64,000 nucleotides of DNA, taken from Chryseobacterium indicum. GTDB taxonomy: Bacteria > Bacteroidota > Bacteroidia > Flavobacteriales > Weeksellaceae. The stretch lies in the NCBI RefSeq assembly GCF_021504595.1, contig NZ_JACSGT010000001.1, forward strand, positions 1,178,001 through 1,242,000, given 5' to 3'. The position numbers and the translations under genes were made by a program. Shown piece by piece: positions 11,201 to 20,159 of the stretch (the first letter of the stretch is position 1; each line of letters starts with the position of its first letter). The notes under the pieces were generated by a model. It ran no database searches and was not told the origin of the DNA. It saw only the letters and a program-made list of their open reading frames with translations.

Positions 11201-11928
11201 ATATCATCCGCCAAATAGGTCGAGAAACCAATTCTCTGATTGAAAAAGAAGGCGAAATAAGTAAAATAATCACTGAAATCAACAATGACTTTGTAGCAAG
11301 AAATTTTGTTGGAGCCATCAAAAGTATGGAACTCAAAACCATTGAAAGTAAAAACAAAATTTTCAATTTATTGGTTGAAATAAAAAACTTTAATGATGAA
11401 AATATTTTCAACTTGGGCAAACCTGATTTGTTTTCTACTGATGACCAAAGCGATAAAAATAAGATGGCCATTTCATTGCTAATTCAGCTCATTAAAGAGA
11501 TGTCCATTTCTAAAGAAAAAGAAATTACACTATCCGATTCGTTTGAATTGCTATTCAAAATTGTGGAAAACGACAACGATACAGGTTGGGTAGAAAAATT
11601 AACAAATGTAGGTTCTGAAGGAACCGACGTACTTGTAAAAGCAATGATAAACATTATGCTTCTCAACGTTTTTAAAGAAAAAGCAACCAAAAAGATGAAA
11701 GGTGATTTTCGATTGCATTGTATGATGGATGAGATTGGAAAACTGCATCCCAACAACGTTAAAGGCATTTTGAAATTTGCTAATGACCGAAATATTTTGC
11801 TCATCAATAGTTCGCCAACATCACTAAATGCAATGGATTACAGATATACTTATTTATTAACCAAAGACAGCAAAAATGTAACAAGCATCAAACGGTTAGT
11901 AAAGAAAATTATAAAAGCAGAAACATAA
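8260..11928 (+). CDS. jetC: Wadjet/Mks SMC-like ATPase JetC
   Basis: A 1222-residue SMC/MukB-type ATPase. A Walker A motif, GTQGVGKST, lies at residues 32-40; a Walker B-like segment with MMDEIGKL lies near residue 1150, followed by the switch region LLINSSPTS. Between them are roughly 900 residues of Lys/Glu-rich coiled coil with a short less-charged hinge region in the middle. This head-coil-hinge-coil-head arrangement and the ending are typical of MksB/JetC. The complex is known in other bacteria to extrude plasmid DNA loops and trigger cleavage of small circular DNA. It overlaps jetB by 17 bp and is followed by jetD after 5 bp. Confidence 0.9.
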   Translation: MRYLSKIVFINSADKSLKYSEVDLDGNVHFIGTQGVGKSTLLRSILFFYNADIQKLGISREKKNYNEYYFPYQNSYIVYEIQTETGKYCVLSFKSQGRVAFRFINSGYDKNFFIDNEGKAYETFDKIRVALGKTDITRIVNNYEEYRNILYGNNKGLQSEFRKYALMESKQFQNIPRTIANVFLNTKLDAEFVKETIIKSLNEDEVKIDLTTYSQTHLRDFETNLNDIKKWTEDRIDKQAEKVSITYSALRFLEQKKKELAHQLGYALNSVKEQQPKVEEQLNAETLKQDRVKEKLSNLDKDFGKRKDDILKQMGEVSSKLKDIKTKRDEYAILNIESILHRVSQKPNLDLEEKKLLEEKNILTSKFLEIQQRFEAQLRQLENQLSAFENNKLAEKNKIEKNFNDFEKEINRQFDLIYDDISKQNKEALATANNKVKDKTNAITNQKIKLSEAKHKRFFEKEIANCKTDIEKVKSIISKAEIEIQQSNDKIKSFQKDSEFEEKNNKADTERNIERYLEEIEKLSKKIADIDAKIENSRDSFYGWLNENISDWEHSIGKVIDEENVLFKKGLNPKKSDDNSRSFYGINIDTNEISKNVKTVAELQNEQKEINEKIQGIKQSIQKLQTDLIDDLDKLKRRFHPKIKELKENILQNEYNLQTGKSKLDELSVQLTEWESKAKSEQKSVIKNIEENIAQLNEEKIKSEEEVLKIETSITKTIDAKKKEKASKIKEEQKILVDISQNLDAQIQEEKKNIHKKFESIKTDQKNELKAKGADTIRVDAIDLRLSELQSELIFIENNRDKVAEYNKDKRELFDKEGEFKTNKTLLDKKLETEQEKHQQQKEKFVHQIGIYKSEIEALRKTLENFKEDVTAFENFTKTETYQSVESFISNFTECHTTGQNCASLTSELQTTDFRIIKRYNELQENINRFTGNFQENNLFSFKVKFTDKTEYFEFSEMLKEFVEENKIEEYKQRVEERFAHIIRQIGRETNSLIEKEGEISKIITEINNDFVARNFVGAIKSMELKTIESKNKIFNLLVEIKNFNDENIFNLGKPDLFSTDDQSDKNKMAISLLIQLIKEMSISKEKEITLSDSFELLFKIVENDNDTGWVEKLTNVGSEGTDVLVKAMINIMLLNVFKEKATKKMKGDFRLHCMMDEIGKLHPNNVKGILKFANDRNILLINSSPTSLNAMDYRYTYLLTKDSKNVTSIKRLVKKIIKAET

Positions 11929-11933
11929 AAACT

Positions 11934-12788
11934 ATGAAAATACCTGTACATATCGCACAAAAAATTCTACAACTGTCAAAAGGAGATACACTTAATTCAA
12001 GTGTGGCAAGACATACTGTAATAGATGAACTGATAGAAGAAAGAATCGTAGAAAGAACAGGTAGAATACAGAAGAAACTACAACTTGTGAATCGCAATGC
12101 ATTGTTGCTTTTTCTTCAAAATAAATATGGAATCAATGACTTAGAAAAATATGTTGAAATTTCTTCAAAAAATAATGTCCAGAGAAGTGATTTGGTGGAA
12201 GTTTCATCCTACTCAAAACTCAAAAATATAAGGACTTTTAAAGGTTTTCTTATAAACAGCTATGTTCCTACAAATGTAATATTGAATGGAAATGAGATTA
12301 CGATGAATTTTACCGAAGGAATATTTCAATTTATTTACGACTTTGAGAATTTTATCCCCAATGAAAATGCTACAATAATAGGAATTGAAAATGCAGAAAA
12401 TTTTCGATGGATAGCCAAACAAAAATACTTATTCGAAGATATTGAACCGCTTTTTGTAAGTCGCTATCCTCAAAGTCAGAGTAAAGATTTAGTGAAATGG
12501 TTACAATCAATTCCCAACAATTACTTACATTTTGGCGATTTTGATTTTGCAGGAATCGGAATTTATCTGAACGAATTCAAAAAGCATCTTTTAGATAAGG
12601 CAACTTTCTTTATTCCTGAAAATATAGAAAAACTTGTTGTCAAACACGGTAATAAAACCAATTACGACCGTCAAAAAATAAATTTTAAAATTGAAAATAT
12701 ATCTGAAGAGAAACTGATTAAACTTGTGAAAAACCTACATCAATATAAATGTGGCTTAGAGCAAGAAATTTTTATAAAAAAATTATAA
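11934..12788 (+). CDS. jetD: Wadjet Toprim nuclease subunit JetD
   Basis: A 284-residue protein, the last gene of the jet operon. The N-terminal third is a winged-helix-like domain. A Toprim domain follows: a conserved acidic residue in GIENAENF near residue 150 and the paired acidic residues of GDFDFAG near residues 200-205. This is the topoisomerase VI A-like fold used by JetD/MksG to cut plasmid DNA. It is shorter than many JetD proteins (about 380-400 residues), so an N-terminal arm may be reduced. It converges with the large polyvalent gene, 46 bp away. All catalytic positions that I can recognise are present, so the system appears intact. Confidence 0.85.
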   Translation: MKIPVHIAQKILQLSKGDTLNSSVARHTVIDELIEERIVERTGRIQKKLQLVNRNALLLFLQNKYGINDLEKYVEISSKNNVQRSDLVEVSSYSKLKNIRTFKGFLINSYVPTNVILNGNEITMNFTEGIFQFIYDFENFIPNENATIIGIENAENFRWIAKQKYLFEDIEPLFVSRYPQSQSKDLVKWLQSIPNNYLHFGDFDFAGIGIYLNEFKKHLLDKATFFIPENIEKLVVKHGNKTNYDRQKINFKIENISEEKLIKLVKNLHQYKCGLEQEIFIKKL

Positions 12789-12834
12789 TAAATTCACTAT
12801 CTCTATCTAAAGGGCATTCAAAAAATCTACTATT

Positions 12835-15800
12835 TTATCTCTTGTTATAGTATTTTTTATTTACATCATCAATTTTCATTAATTTAATTTCTTTTTCAAT
12901 CAGTCCTAACTTCGAGCCACTAAATAACACAGAATTTTCTACCTTTCTCTCTTCCACATAGTCTTTCCTTTCATTAATCTTCAACTGTATTTCCTTTTCT
13001 TCTCGGTACTTAGAAACCAATCCCTCTCGAACATTAGCTAAATCCTCCAACTTTTTATCCAATTCCGCAATCTTATCTTCAGTAATTTTTGTCTGCTGTG
13101 CAATCTCCATCACATTCACGCCTTTTTGTGAAAGAATATCAACTTCCTCTTGTACTTTTTCTTTAGCTAAATGAATTGTCTTTTGATAAAACGGTAATTG
13201 GTTTTTCCAATATTCTGCATTATCGCCTTCTTCTTTTGAGTAACCAAGAATCCTGTTATAATTATGCTGAGCTTTGGTGACTTCTTCTTGTACCTTTAAA
13301 AAATCCTGATGTTTTCTCAAGACAAAAGCAATATCAGCAAGGTGTTTATTTTTTTCGCTTTCAATTCTCTTTTTCATCAACTCAATTTCAATATTAGCTC
13401 TGGTTTCAGGATTGGTGATAATAGCAGTTTTCAATTCCTGAGTACTAATGTCAGAAACATCCAAAACATCAGCACCTTTTTTCATTGCTTCTAAATATCT
13501 TGCCTGTTTAGATTGCAATTTTTGAAGCATAAACACATCAATACTGTCATTTGTCAGCATAAAATTAACCCGCACATTTTCGTTTTTATTCCCTTGTCTC
13601 CACGCTCGACCTTCTACTTGTCGTAAAGATGTAAAATTATAAGGCAAAGAAAGCATATAAACATCCGTAGTATTTTCTTGAAGATTCATTCCTTCCTGAA
13701 TAGCCTCACTTCCAATCACTACCTTTATTTTTCCAGCATTAAAATCATTTTGAATAGAGATTCTTTGATTTTTATTTGTTGCTCCTGTAATAATTCCGAT
13801 TTCTTCGGATTTATAACCTATTTCTTGAATAAGATATTCTTTGAGTTTTGGAAACTCTGCCACCGCCAATTCAGAATAAATAATTTGTCCAGACTCTGGA
13901 ATGTCTTTTTTATTCTGATGAATTAAATCCATTGTTTGTTTCAGTTTTGGAGAATTTTCAATAAATTCTTTCATTGAAGGGTTTTCACCATTATAATAAG
14001 GCGATAAATAAGGCGAAATCGCAATAAGTCTCGCATTCAGGATATGGGTGAGAATTGCCCCTTTTTGAGTTTCATTAAAACTTTCATTAAGTAATTCATA
14101 TTGCTCCTTGGTTAAATCATTCTGCTCAATTTTATATTTTTTATTGATTTTATGAGGTCGTTTCAGTTCGGGATTATCCTCTTCGCCTTTAATGTCGATA
14201 AATTCGGATAGAAGCTGTTGAAACAAAGAATTATTCTTGAATCTTCTGACATTGGCTTTAAATTTCACATCACCTTTAGCATCAATTTCCATATCATTAT
14301 CCGCCTCCATAAAAGTCTCAAAGAAAGTATTCACATTGAAATATCCCGATTCTTCCAAACGCTTATTGGCTATTAAAGAAAGTATAGAATAATATTCTAA
14401 AGGCTTATTGGTAAAAGGAGTTGCAGAAAGTAGCGTAACATTTCTGCCATCGTTTCTGTCTTGAATGTATTGAGCAGCCATCCAAGTATTGATACCCAGT
14501 TTTGAAGTCTGTTGGTTCTGACTTCTAAAATCTGAAGCAAACCTGCGGTCTTCGATCTTTACTTTTCCAACAATATGGTTGGCGTTGTGAACTTCATCAT
14601 AAGTGAGATGATCAAAACCAAAATCTTCCCAATCATAGATTTTCCCACGTTTCATCTTTCCCTCTGTTTCCTTAACTTTTTCGAGTTCCTTTTGGAAATC
14701 TCTTTCGCTGATAGAGTTTACACTTTTTAATTCACTTTCAGAAATGTAGGAAAATTTGGAAGCCAGATTTTGGGTAATATTTTCTGAAAAGCCAATATTA
14801 TTGAACCCCTCGTAAGTTACAATGGTAATTTCCCCGTCCTTATTATCAAATTTTGATAAGTCGTAATCTTTCCCAAGATTGCCAAGAACATTTACTTTTG
14901 CATTAGGAATGGTTTCAAAAATGGTTTCCACCCATTGTTTCAAAATGCTGTCATTTGGAACTACAATCAGAGGTCTTCTCGCATTTCCTCTTTCCATTGC
15001 TTCATGCATTGAAAGAATTCCTGATAAAGTTTTTCCAAAGCCAACTTCGTGAGCTAATAAACTAACGCCTTTCGTAGTACATCTTCCTACACCAGATTTT
15101 TGAACATCGGTCAAACAAAGTTCTTTTCCTTTAAAGTTTTTATGAATTTTTGAAAATAATGGAAATTTAGAATAATCAGGAACGTGAATGTTATTGTAAT
15201 TCCTGTTAAATTCTTTTACAAAACGATTCCTAATATTATCGGATAATTCTTCCCTAACAAACTTGTAAAACAAATCATTTGCAGCCGCTTTTCTTCTTTC
15301 TCTTACTAATGCATTTCTTTCTTTGTCGCTTCCAGTAACCGTTTCGTTATCTACAAAACTTCGCACTTCCCAAGCAGATGAACCTGCAAAAGCCTCACTT
15401 GATAAAGTGCCTACAAAATCTTTGAATTTTTCTGCAAGATTGTAATTTTCTGTAACGGATTCAGTTTGTCTTGTATTTGGATTCCAACGGTCTTTCTCTA
15501 TTGTTCCCAAGCCAAATTGGTGTACAAATTCGTGATTTGGACTAATAAAGATTTCGTCTAAAGATTTTGGTTTTGGAAGAACTTTGAGGAGTAGTTCCCT
15601 TTGCTTTTCATATTGGTTTATTGTTCCACCAACTGAAAATTTATCTTTGAAATCTAGCTCTAACTGTTCTAATTTTTTATAAATATTTCCTTCAGCATAA
15701 TAAAAATCATGAACCCAATTTCCATCAATATAGTTCGCAAACTGAGAATGTTTTTCGTGATTATTAAGCGTTCCATCATAAGAAGTATCTCTGAAGGCTT

Positions 15801-17976
15801 CAATTTGTTCTTTGGTAATATCTGAACTGTTTTGTAAAGAAGTATTGACAATTTCATCTTGTTTAGAAAACTGATATTTTAGAATTCCTTTCTTGAGTTC
15901 AGGTTTGGTTTGAATTTTATATTCGTTCTGATTTTTGGTGTTGTGAATAGAAATTATCCTGTCACTTTTTTCAATGAGTTCTTTTAAATTCTCCTCTGAA
16001 AACGATGTTGGTTTTGTGATTAAATCTTCACGAAGATTTTCATATTTTCTTATCTCTGAAATAATTGTAGGAGATTTAAATTTGATATTATTGAGTTGAG
16101 AAATTACCGTTTCAACTTTATCTTGAGCCTCATTTAAGCCCTGTTCTTTTTCATTGATTTGATTTTTATTTTCGGCTTTAGCTTCAATTTTTGCATCAAC
16201 TTTCTTTTCAATTTCTAGTTCAGAATTTTCTAAAAATAAATCTTCAAAAAGATTTCCAATTCTTGCGGTTTCTTTTTTGTTTTTAAACTGTTGAATTTTT
16301 GATAGTGCTTCTTCTAAACTTCCGTGAACATAGTTTTCTAAACGTCCAAAACGATTGGTTTTTTCTCGTGTTTCTCCTAAAATTTTTGAAGGATTCACTT
16401 CAAAGTATTTGGAAATATCTGTAGAAATTTTCTGATTGTTTTTTTTGAGAATAATAATATCTGTTCCGATTTGAGTTCCTGCAAAAGTACCGTTTGGCAA
16501 ACGAAAGCCTTCAACTAGAGTGGCATTTTGCAGATTCTTTTGTCGGTTCAACCAACCCGAAGGAAGCACCATCGCTAAAATTCCATCTGCTCTTAAAGAA
16601 TCCAAAGATCGTTTTACAAAATAATCTTCATATTTTGAAATTTTTGGTTCTTCGCCCAAACCTTTGTACAAGCCACGATGTTCGCCATAAGGTGGGTTTC
16701 CGACGACTAAATCATATAGCAAATATTCATCTTTTTTATTTCCTTTTTCATCAATAAATTCGGTTTCAAAAGAGCGAAGATGAATATCGGCTTCAGGATG
16801 TAGGATTTTTGCAATCTTTGCGGTGGTTTCGTTGATTTCAAATGCCGTAATAATCAATTTTAATGCTAAATCTTTTGTAGCATAAAGGAAATTACCCATT
16901 CCAACGCTTGGCTCTAAAACCGAAATTTCTACTTTATTTTGTAACTGGTCTTTGATTAAGTTGCGAACGGCATTTACAATTGTAGAATCGGTGTAATATT
17001 CATCTAAAATCCCTCTACCTTCTTTTGCCGTTCCGCCACTTTGATATTGGTTGCAAATTTCTTTTAAGTCATCAGTAATTTTGAGATTTTCATTAAGAAA
17101 TACCTTGTGATTATTAGAAACAAAACAAGCTGCAGAAACGACTTCTGCAACTTGTTCATTGGTCAAATTTTGACCTTTATATTTTGAAATAAGAATATCT
17201 AATTCCTCATAATTTGTAGAATTAGAATTTAGTTCTCTTTCTGATTTATTGGATACAGTTCTCCTGGATACGATTCCGCCCAAGGAATCTTCTCTTCCTT
17301 CATTTTTTTCATCATCATTCTGTTGTGGATGGTCATTGAATCTTCGTTCTCTGTCTCCGACCAAATGCTTCCAGATTGTGTCTGCAAGTCCATTTCCAGC
17401 ATCGTTGCCGCCCAATCTTTGTCCGCTTGTGTGATTTCCGTTTTGCTTGGATTGGCTGTTTTCGCCAAATTTTCCAATATTTCTTCCAGTAGATTCGGAT
17501 CCCAAGTGCTCAACGTTGGAAATTCCTTCGGATTGAGTTCTGTCTTTTTCATTTTGTGCTTTTTTTGATTCAACTAAAGTAACATTTTTATCTTTATTTT
17601 GAAGTTTATTTTTTAAATATTCTTCCAAATTTTGATTTCCGTTTTCAGAAATTCCATACAATGTTCTGATATCCTTGATGTTTTTGTTTTTAAATTCCGT
17701 AAGAATTTTGAGTGTTTGCATATTTCCTGTTCTATCTCCCTCCAAACAAAGAAATATTTTACCCTCATAGTTTTGAAATCTGTTGATGAATCTTTTGGTA
17801 TTTTCGTCGGCATTGAGTGTTACTAGGGTTCTATTGTTGTTTTGATTATTTAATTTCAAAAGTTCTAAAAACGATTCTTTGTCTTTACGATTCTTAAAGA
17901 CAATCAATTCATTTTTATTTCCCTGCTCAACGGAAATATCCTCCATAAAAGGACTCAAAGTTTCTTTCTCACTCAC
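12835..17976 (-). CDS. polyvalent protein: Toprim + N6-adenine methylase + SNF2-type helicase
   Basis: A 1713-residue multidomain protein of the kind found on conjugative elements. Around residue 77 a Toprim-like segment (LEGDRTGN) is seen. Residues about 320-560 form an adenine-N6 methyltransferase with motif I-like EPSVGMGNF and the catalytic NPPYG near residue 428. From about residue 970 comes a superfamily 2 helicase: EVGFGKT (Walker A), DEVH near 1129, LSATPF near 1180, QEGMNL near 1428 and RAWRQGN near 1460. The last 150 residues are coiled coil. Established knowledge is that such polyvalent proteins are carried by elements to modify or protect their DNA on entry. It overlaps the next upstream lipoprotein gene by 8 bp and heads away from the jet operon. 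Confidence 0.85.
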   Translation of the reverse strand: MSEKETLSPFMEDISVEQGNKNELIVFKNRKDKESFLELLKLNNQNNNRTLVTLNADENTKRFINRFQNYEGKIFLCLEGDRTGNMQTLKILTEFKNKNIKDIRTLYGISENGNQNLEEYLKNKLQNKDKNVTLVESKKAQNEKDRTQSEGISNVEHLGSESTGRNIGKFGENSQSKQNGNHTSGQRLGGNDAGNGLADTIWKHLVGDRERRFNDHPQQNDDEKNEGREDSLGGIVSRRTVSNKSERELNSNSTNYEELDILISKYKGQNLTNEQVAEVVSAACFVSNNHKVFLNENLKITDDLKEICNQYQSGGTAKEGRGILDEYYTDSTIVNAVRNLIKDQLQNKVEISVLEPSVGMGNFLYATKDLALKLIITAFEINETTAKIAKILHPEADIHLRSFETEFIDEKGNKKDEYLLYDLVVGNPPYGEHRGLYKGLGEEPKISKYEDYFVKRSLDSLRADGILAMVLPSGWLNRQKNLQNATLVEGFRLPNGTFAGTQIGTDIIILKKNNQKISTDISKYFEVNPSKILGETREKTNRFGRLENYVHGSLEEALSKIQQFKNKKETARIGNLFEDLFLENSELEIEKKVDAKIEAKAENKNQINEKEQGLNEAQDKVETVISQLNNIKFKSPTIISEIRKYENLREDLITKPTSFSEENLKELIEKSDRIISIHNTKNQNEYKIQTKPELKKGILKYQFSKQDEIVNTSLQNSSDITKEQIEAFRDTSYDGTLNNHEKHSQFANYIDGNWVHDFYYAEGNIYKKLEQLELDFKDKFSVGGTINQYEKQRELLLKVLPKPKSLDEIFISPNHEFVHQFGLGTIEKDRWNPNTRQTESVTENYNLAEKFKDFVGTLSSEAFAGSSAWEVRSFVDNETVTGSDKERNALVRERRKAAANDLFYKFVREELSDNIRNRFVKEFNRNYNNIHVPDYSKFPLFSKIHKNFKGKELCLTDVQKSGVGRCTTKGVSLLAHEVGFGKTLSGILSMHEAMERGNARRPLIVVPNDSILKQWVETIFETIPNAKVNVLGNLGKDYDLSKFDNKDGEITIVTYEGFNNIGFSENITQNLASKFSYISESELKSVNSISERDFQKELEKVKETEGKMKRGKIYDWEDFGFDHLTYDEVHNANHIVGKVKIEDRRFASDFRSQNQQTSKLGINTWMAAQYIQDRNDGRNVTLLSATPFTNKPLEYYSILSLIANKRLEESGYFNVNTFFETFMEADNDMEIDAKGDVKFKANVRRFKNNSLFQQLLSEFIDIKGEEDNPELKRPHKINKKYKIEQNDLTKEQYELLNESFNETQKGAILTHILNARLIAISPYLSPYYNGENPSMKEFIENSPKLKQTMDLIHQNKKDIPESGQIIYSELAVAEFPKLKEYLIQEIGYKSEEIGIITGATNKNQRISIQNDFNAGKIKVVIGSEAIQEGMNLQENTTDVYMLSLPYNFTSLRQVEGRAWRQGNKNENVRVNFMLTNDSIDVFMLQKLQSKQARYLEAMKKGADVLDVSDISTQELKTAIITNPETRANIEIELMKKRIESEKNKHLADIAFVLRKHQDFLKVQEEVTKAQHNYNRILGYSKEEGDNAEYWKNQLPFYQKTIHLAKEKVQEEVDILSQKGVNVMEIAQQTKITEDKIAELDKKLEDLANVREGLVSKYREEKEIQLKINERKDYVEERKVENSVLFSGSKLGLIEKEIKLMKIDDVNKKYYNKR

Positions 17977-18646
17977 TTTTTCTGTTTTTCACGAAATGGT
18001 TAAACTCAAAAATTTCTTTAGCGGTGTCGTCCCACTTTTTTCTAGGAATTAACTGAAGGGTTACAAAAATGTCCTTCTTTTTATCGTAGGAATCTATTCT
18101 TTCAATTCTACCATGATAATCCTTGCCAACTTCTTTGTATAGAGAATAAGGCAGAATTGTATCCGTCGGATAAATGTAATATCGGGTATAATTCCAAGGG
18201 GAATTGATTTCAAAACGTTTGTAATTCTTCTTGAAAAGGACAGTATCGTTTAATTTCCTGCGGTTTTTGTAATTGAGAAGTGGTTCTTTTGTAAAGACAG
18301 CACCAATAGTTTTGGCATACACCGAAGTTGGTTTTTGCTTTTTTTGCAGTTCTGATAAAACGGTTGAAGTGTTATTATTCAAATCATAAAAAACAGAATC
18401 TTTGATGAAATAAGTAGCAGTCGTCATTTCTGGAAATTCTAAATCAGGAACCAATTCAATGATGGAATCATTCTGATAGTTGAGCCTAGAAATGTGAAAA
18501 TTCTGCATCTTATTTAATCCTTTGGAAGCATCAAAATACACATTGGAAATGAGGTCGATGCCACCTTTCTCTGCCTTGATTTCATTGTGACAAGAAATCA
18601 AAACAACAAGCAGAATAAAAAATGGTAGTATTAAAAAATTTTTCAT
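17969..18646 (-). CDS. putative lipoprotein of the transfer region
   Basis: A 225-residue exported protein. The N-terminus is hydrophobic and ends in a lipobox (LISC, Cys near residue 19), so it should be a lipoprotein. The mature part contains no motif that I recognise. The stop overlaps the start of the polyvalent methylase/helicase by 8 bp, so the two genes are coupled. An entry-exclusion or envelope role is possible for a lipoprotein encoded in a conjugation module, but nothing in the sequence proves it. Confidence 0.7.
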   Translation of the reverse strand: MKNFLILPFFILLVVLISCHNEIKAEKGGIDLISNVYFDASKGLNKMQNFHISRLNYQNDSIIELVPDLEFPEMTTATYFIKDSVFYDLNNNTSTVLSELQKKQKPTSVYAKTIGAVFTKEPLLNYKNRRKLNDTVLFKKNYKRFEINSPWNYTRYYIYPTDTILPYSLYKEVGKDYHGRIERIDSYDKKKDIFVTLQLIPRKKWDDTAKEIFEFNHFVKNRKSE

Positions 18647-18714
18647 TTTTGATAGATTAAAAAAGCGGCAAATAATTAAGACCTACCGCTTTCAGATTAG
18701 GGTCAGGTATTATT

Positions 18715-19467
18715 TTATCGTTTAATGCTTTGTTCTTTCACATTGCTTTTTTCGTGCTTGTTGTCTTGCTCAATGCCTTCCAATGGTTTGTTGGTATTGA
18801 TTCGGGTCATATCAGTATCATACAACTTTAAGTTTCTGTTTTGAGGATTAAGTATGGCTTTTCCTTCTATAACTTTATCATCTTGCTCAAATTTCACCTT
18901 TACGATGTTTCCTTTTTCTAAAGATTTGATGGTATTTTCTTTGTATTCGGGCTTATCAAAAATAAGATTGGATTTTTCTACAATTTTGTCAGTCTCCACA
19001 CCATAATTTTTATAGAAATTTTGGAACAAATAATTCCCTTTTTCTGTTTTAGGTTCGTCAAAATTGAACTGGACAAATGCGGTTTCCTGCTGGTCACTTT
19101 TCGGATTGTGAAATTCAATTTTTACGCTCCTGCCTTCCAAAAGATTGATGGCTTCTTTTGCCGTAAAAGTATTTTCTCGGTTTACTGGGAAATTATGAGA
19201 AATTTCCTCATTTTTTTCGTTCGTCAATTTTGCGTTGTACGAATTAAGAAAAATGCCACCACTATCAGTTTTGTTAAATTTCAAAGTAAAATCTACCTTG
19301 TTTCCGGGCAAAGCTTTGTCGGAAGTGGTCTTGATTTCAAATTGTTGATTTTTGGAATTGATGCCTTTTTCTAAATCTTTGTGAAGTTTGTCTCCTTCGC
19401 CGAAACCGAGGTATTTCATCTGGTTTTTTAGATACTCTACTTGGTCGAATTCTTTTTGTGTTTCCAT
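18715..19467 (-). CDS. DUF3945-like conjugative-element protein
   Basis: A 250-residue soluble, charged protein without a signal peptide. The first 200 residues have an alternating beta pattern with a motif like NRENTFTAKEAINLLEGRSV, which resembles the repeat unit of DUF3945-type proteins of Bacteroidota conjugative elements. The C-terminal 50 residues are Lys/Glu/Asn-rich. It sits between the lipoprotein gene and the small methylase gene on the same strand. The biochemical role is unknown; such proteins are often fused to topoisomerase or polyvalent proteins in related elements. Confidence 0.65.
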   Translation of the reverse strand: METQKEFDQVEYLKNQMKYLGFGEGDKLHKDLEKGINSKNQQFEIKTTSDKALPGNKVDFTLKFNKTDSGGIFLNSYNAKLTNEKNEEISHNFPVNRENTFTAKEAINLLEGRSVKIEFHNPKSDQQETAFVQFNFDEPKTEKGNYLFQNFYKNYGVETDKIVEKSNLIFDKPEYKENTIKSLEKGNIVKVKFEQDDKVIEGKAILNPQNRNLKLYDTDMTRINTNKPLEGIEQDNKHEKSNVKEQSIKR

Positions 19468-19607
19468 AATGTTTGGGGTTTGATTGTTAATATTATATTT
19501 TGTAGTTTACTTTTTTCTCGATTCACCAGACAAGTGAATTGTCTCCTCTTGATAAACATCATATATAAGATTACGTACTTATTATTATGCTGCTCTATAA
19601 AAAAAAG

Positions 19608-20141
19608 CTATTCTTTAAGGATGGTTTTTGTTGTGTCAATTGTCTCCATTATTATTTGCTTTGGTAAAAAATTCCAACAGTAATAGCTGCTGCTAAATGT
19701 TATTTTATTGTTTACTATTCCATTACAACTGAATCTGATTCTTTTATCAAACATCAGTAATTGTAAATCTTTTTGCATAAAAAGTTGTTTTGGAGCAGAA
19801 TCATTTAACCACGTATTTGACATCAGTAATGCAAAAGGCTTATTGAAAGCCAAACATCTTTCAAAAATTTTTCTTTTATTTGTATAGGGCGGGTTTGATA
19901 TGATAATATCCCACGTCTTGGGTTCATATTTGTAAAAATCCTGACCATTATTGATATGCGAAAACTCGACTTGATTTGTTTTCGCTATCTCTTTTACAAA
20001 TCTGCTGTCTTGTGTGTCAAAAGGGCACCAGACAACGGCATCTTTGGGTATATATTCCATAATTGGAATAACTGCATAATCTGGTGTATGACATTCATCA
20101 TTATTTCCGTTTGAATATAAAATTTCGTTACTTTTCATCAT
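19608..20141 (-). CDS. adenine-N6 methyltransferase-like protein
   Basis: A 177-residue protein with the methylase motif IV NPPYTNKRK near residue 84 and a motif I-like region (VVWCPFDTQDSRF) near residues 36-50. It belongs to the compact methylase-like proteins of phages and mobile elements that recognise a CHTPxYAVIPI N-terminal signature; these are often misnamed nucleotidyltransferases. It starts with two adjacent ATG codons. A role in modifying the element's DNA, together with the large polyvalent methylase, is the likely job. Target sequence is unknown. Confidence 0.75.
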   Translation of the reverse strand: MMKSNEILYSNGNNDECHTPDYAVIPIMEYIPKDAVVWCPFDTQDSRFVKEIAKTNQVEFSHINNGQDFYKYEPKTWDIIISNPPYTNKRKIFERCLAFNKPFALLMSNTWLNDSAPKQLFMQKDLQLLMFDKRIRFSCNGIVNNKITFSSSYYCWNFLPKQIIMETIDTTKTILKE

Positions 20142-20159
20142 TATTGTTCAAATAAAAAT

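Noticed and set aside
6501..12788. Assignment of the jet operon to Wadjet type I, II or III
   Set aside because: JetA and JetD are short and the subtype-specific domains cannot be told by eye, so no type is claimed.
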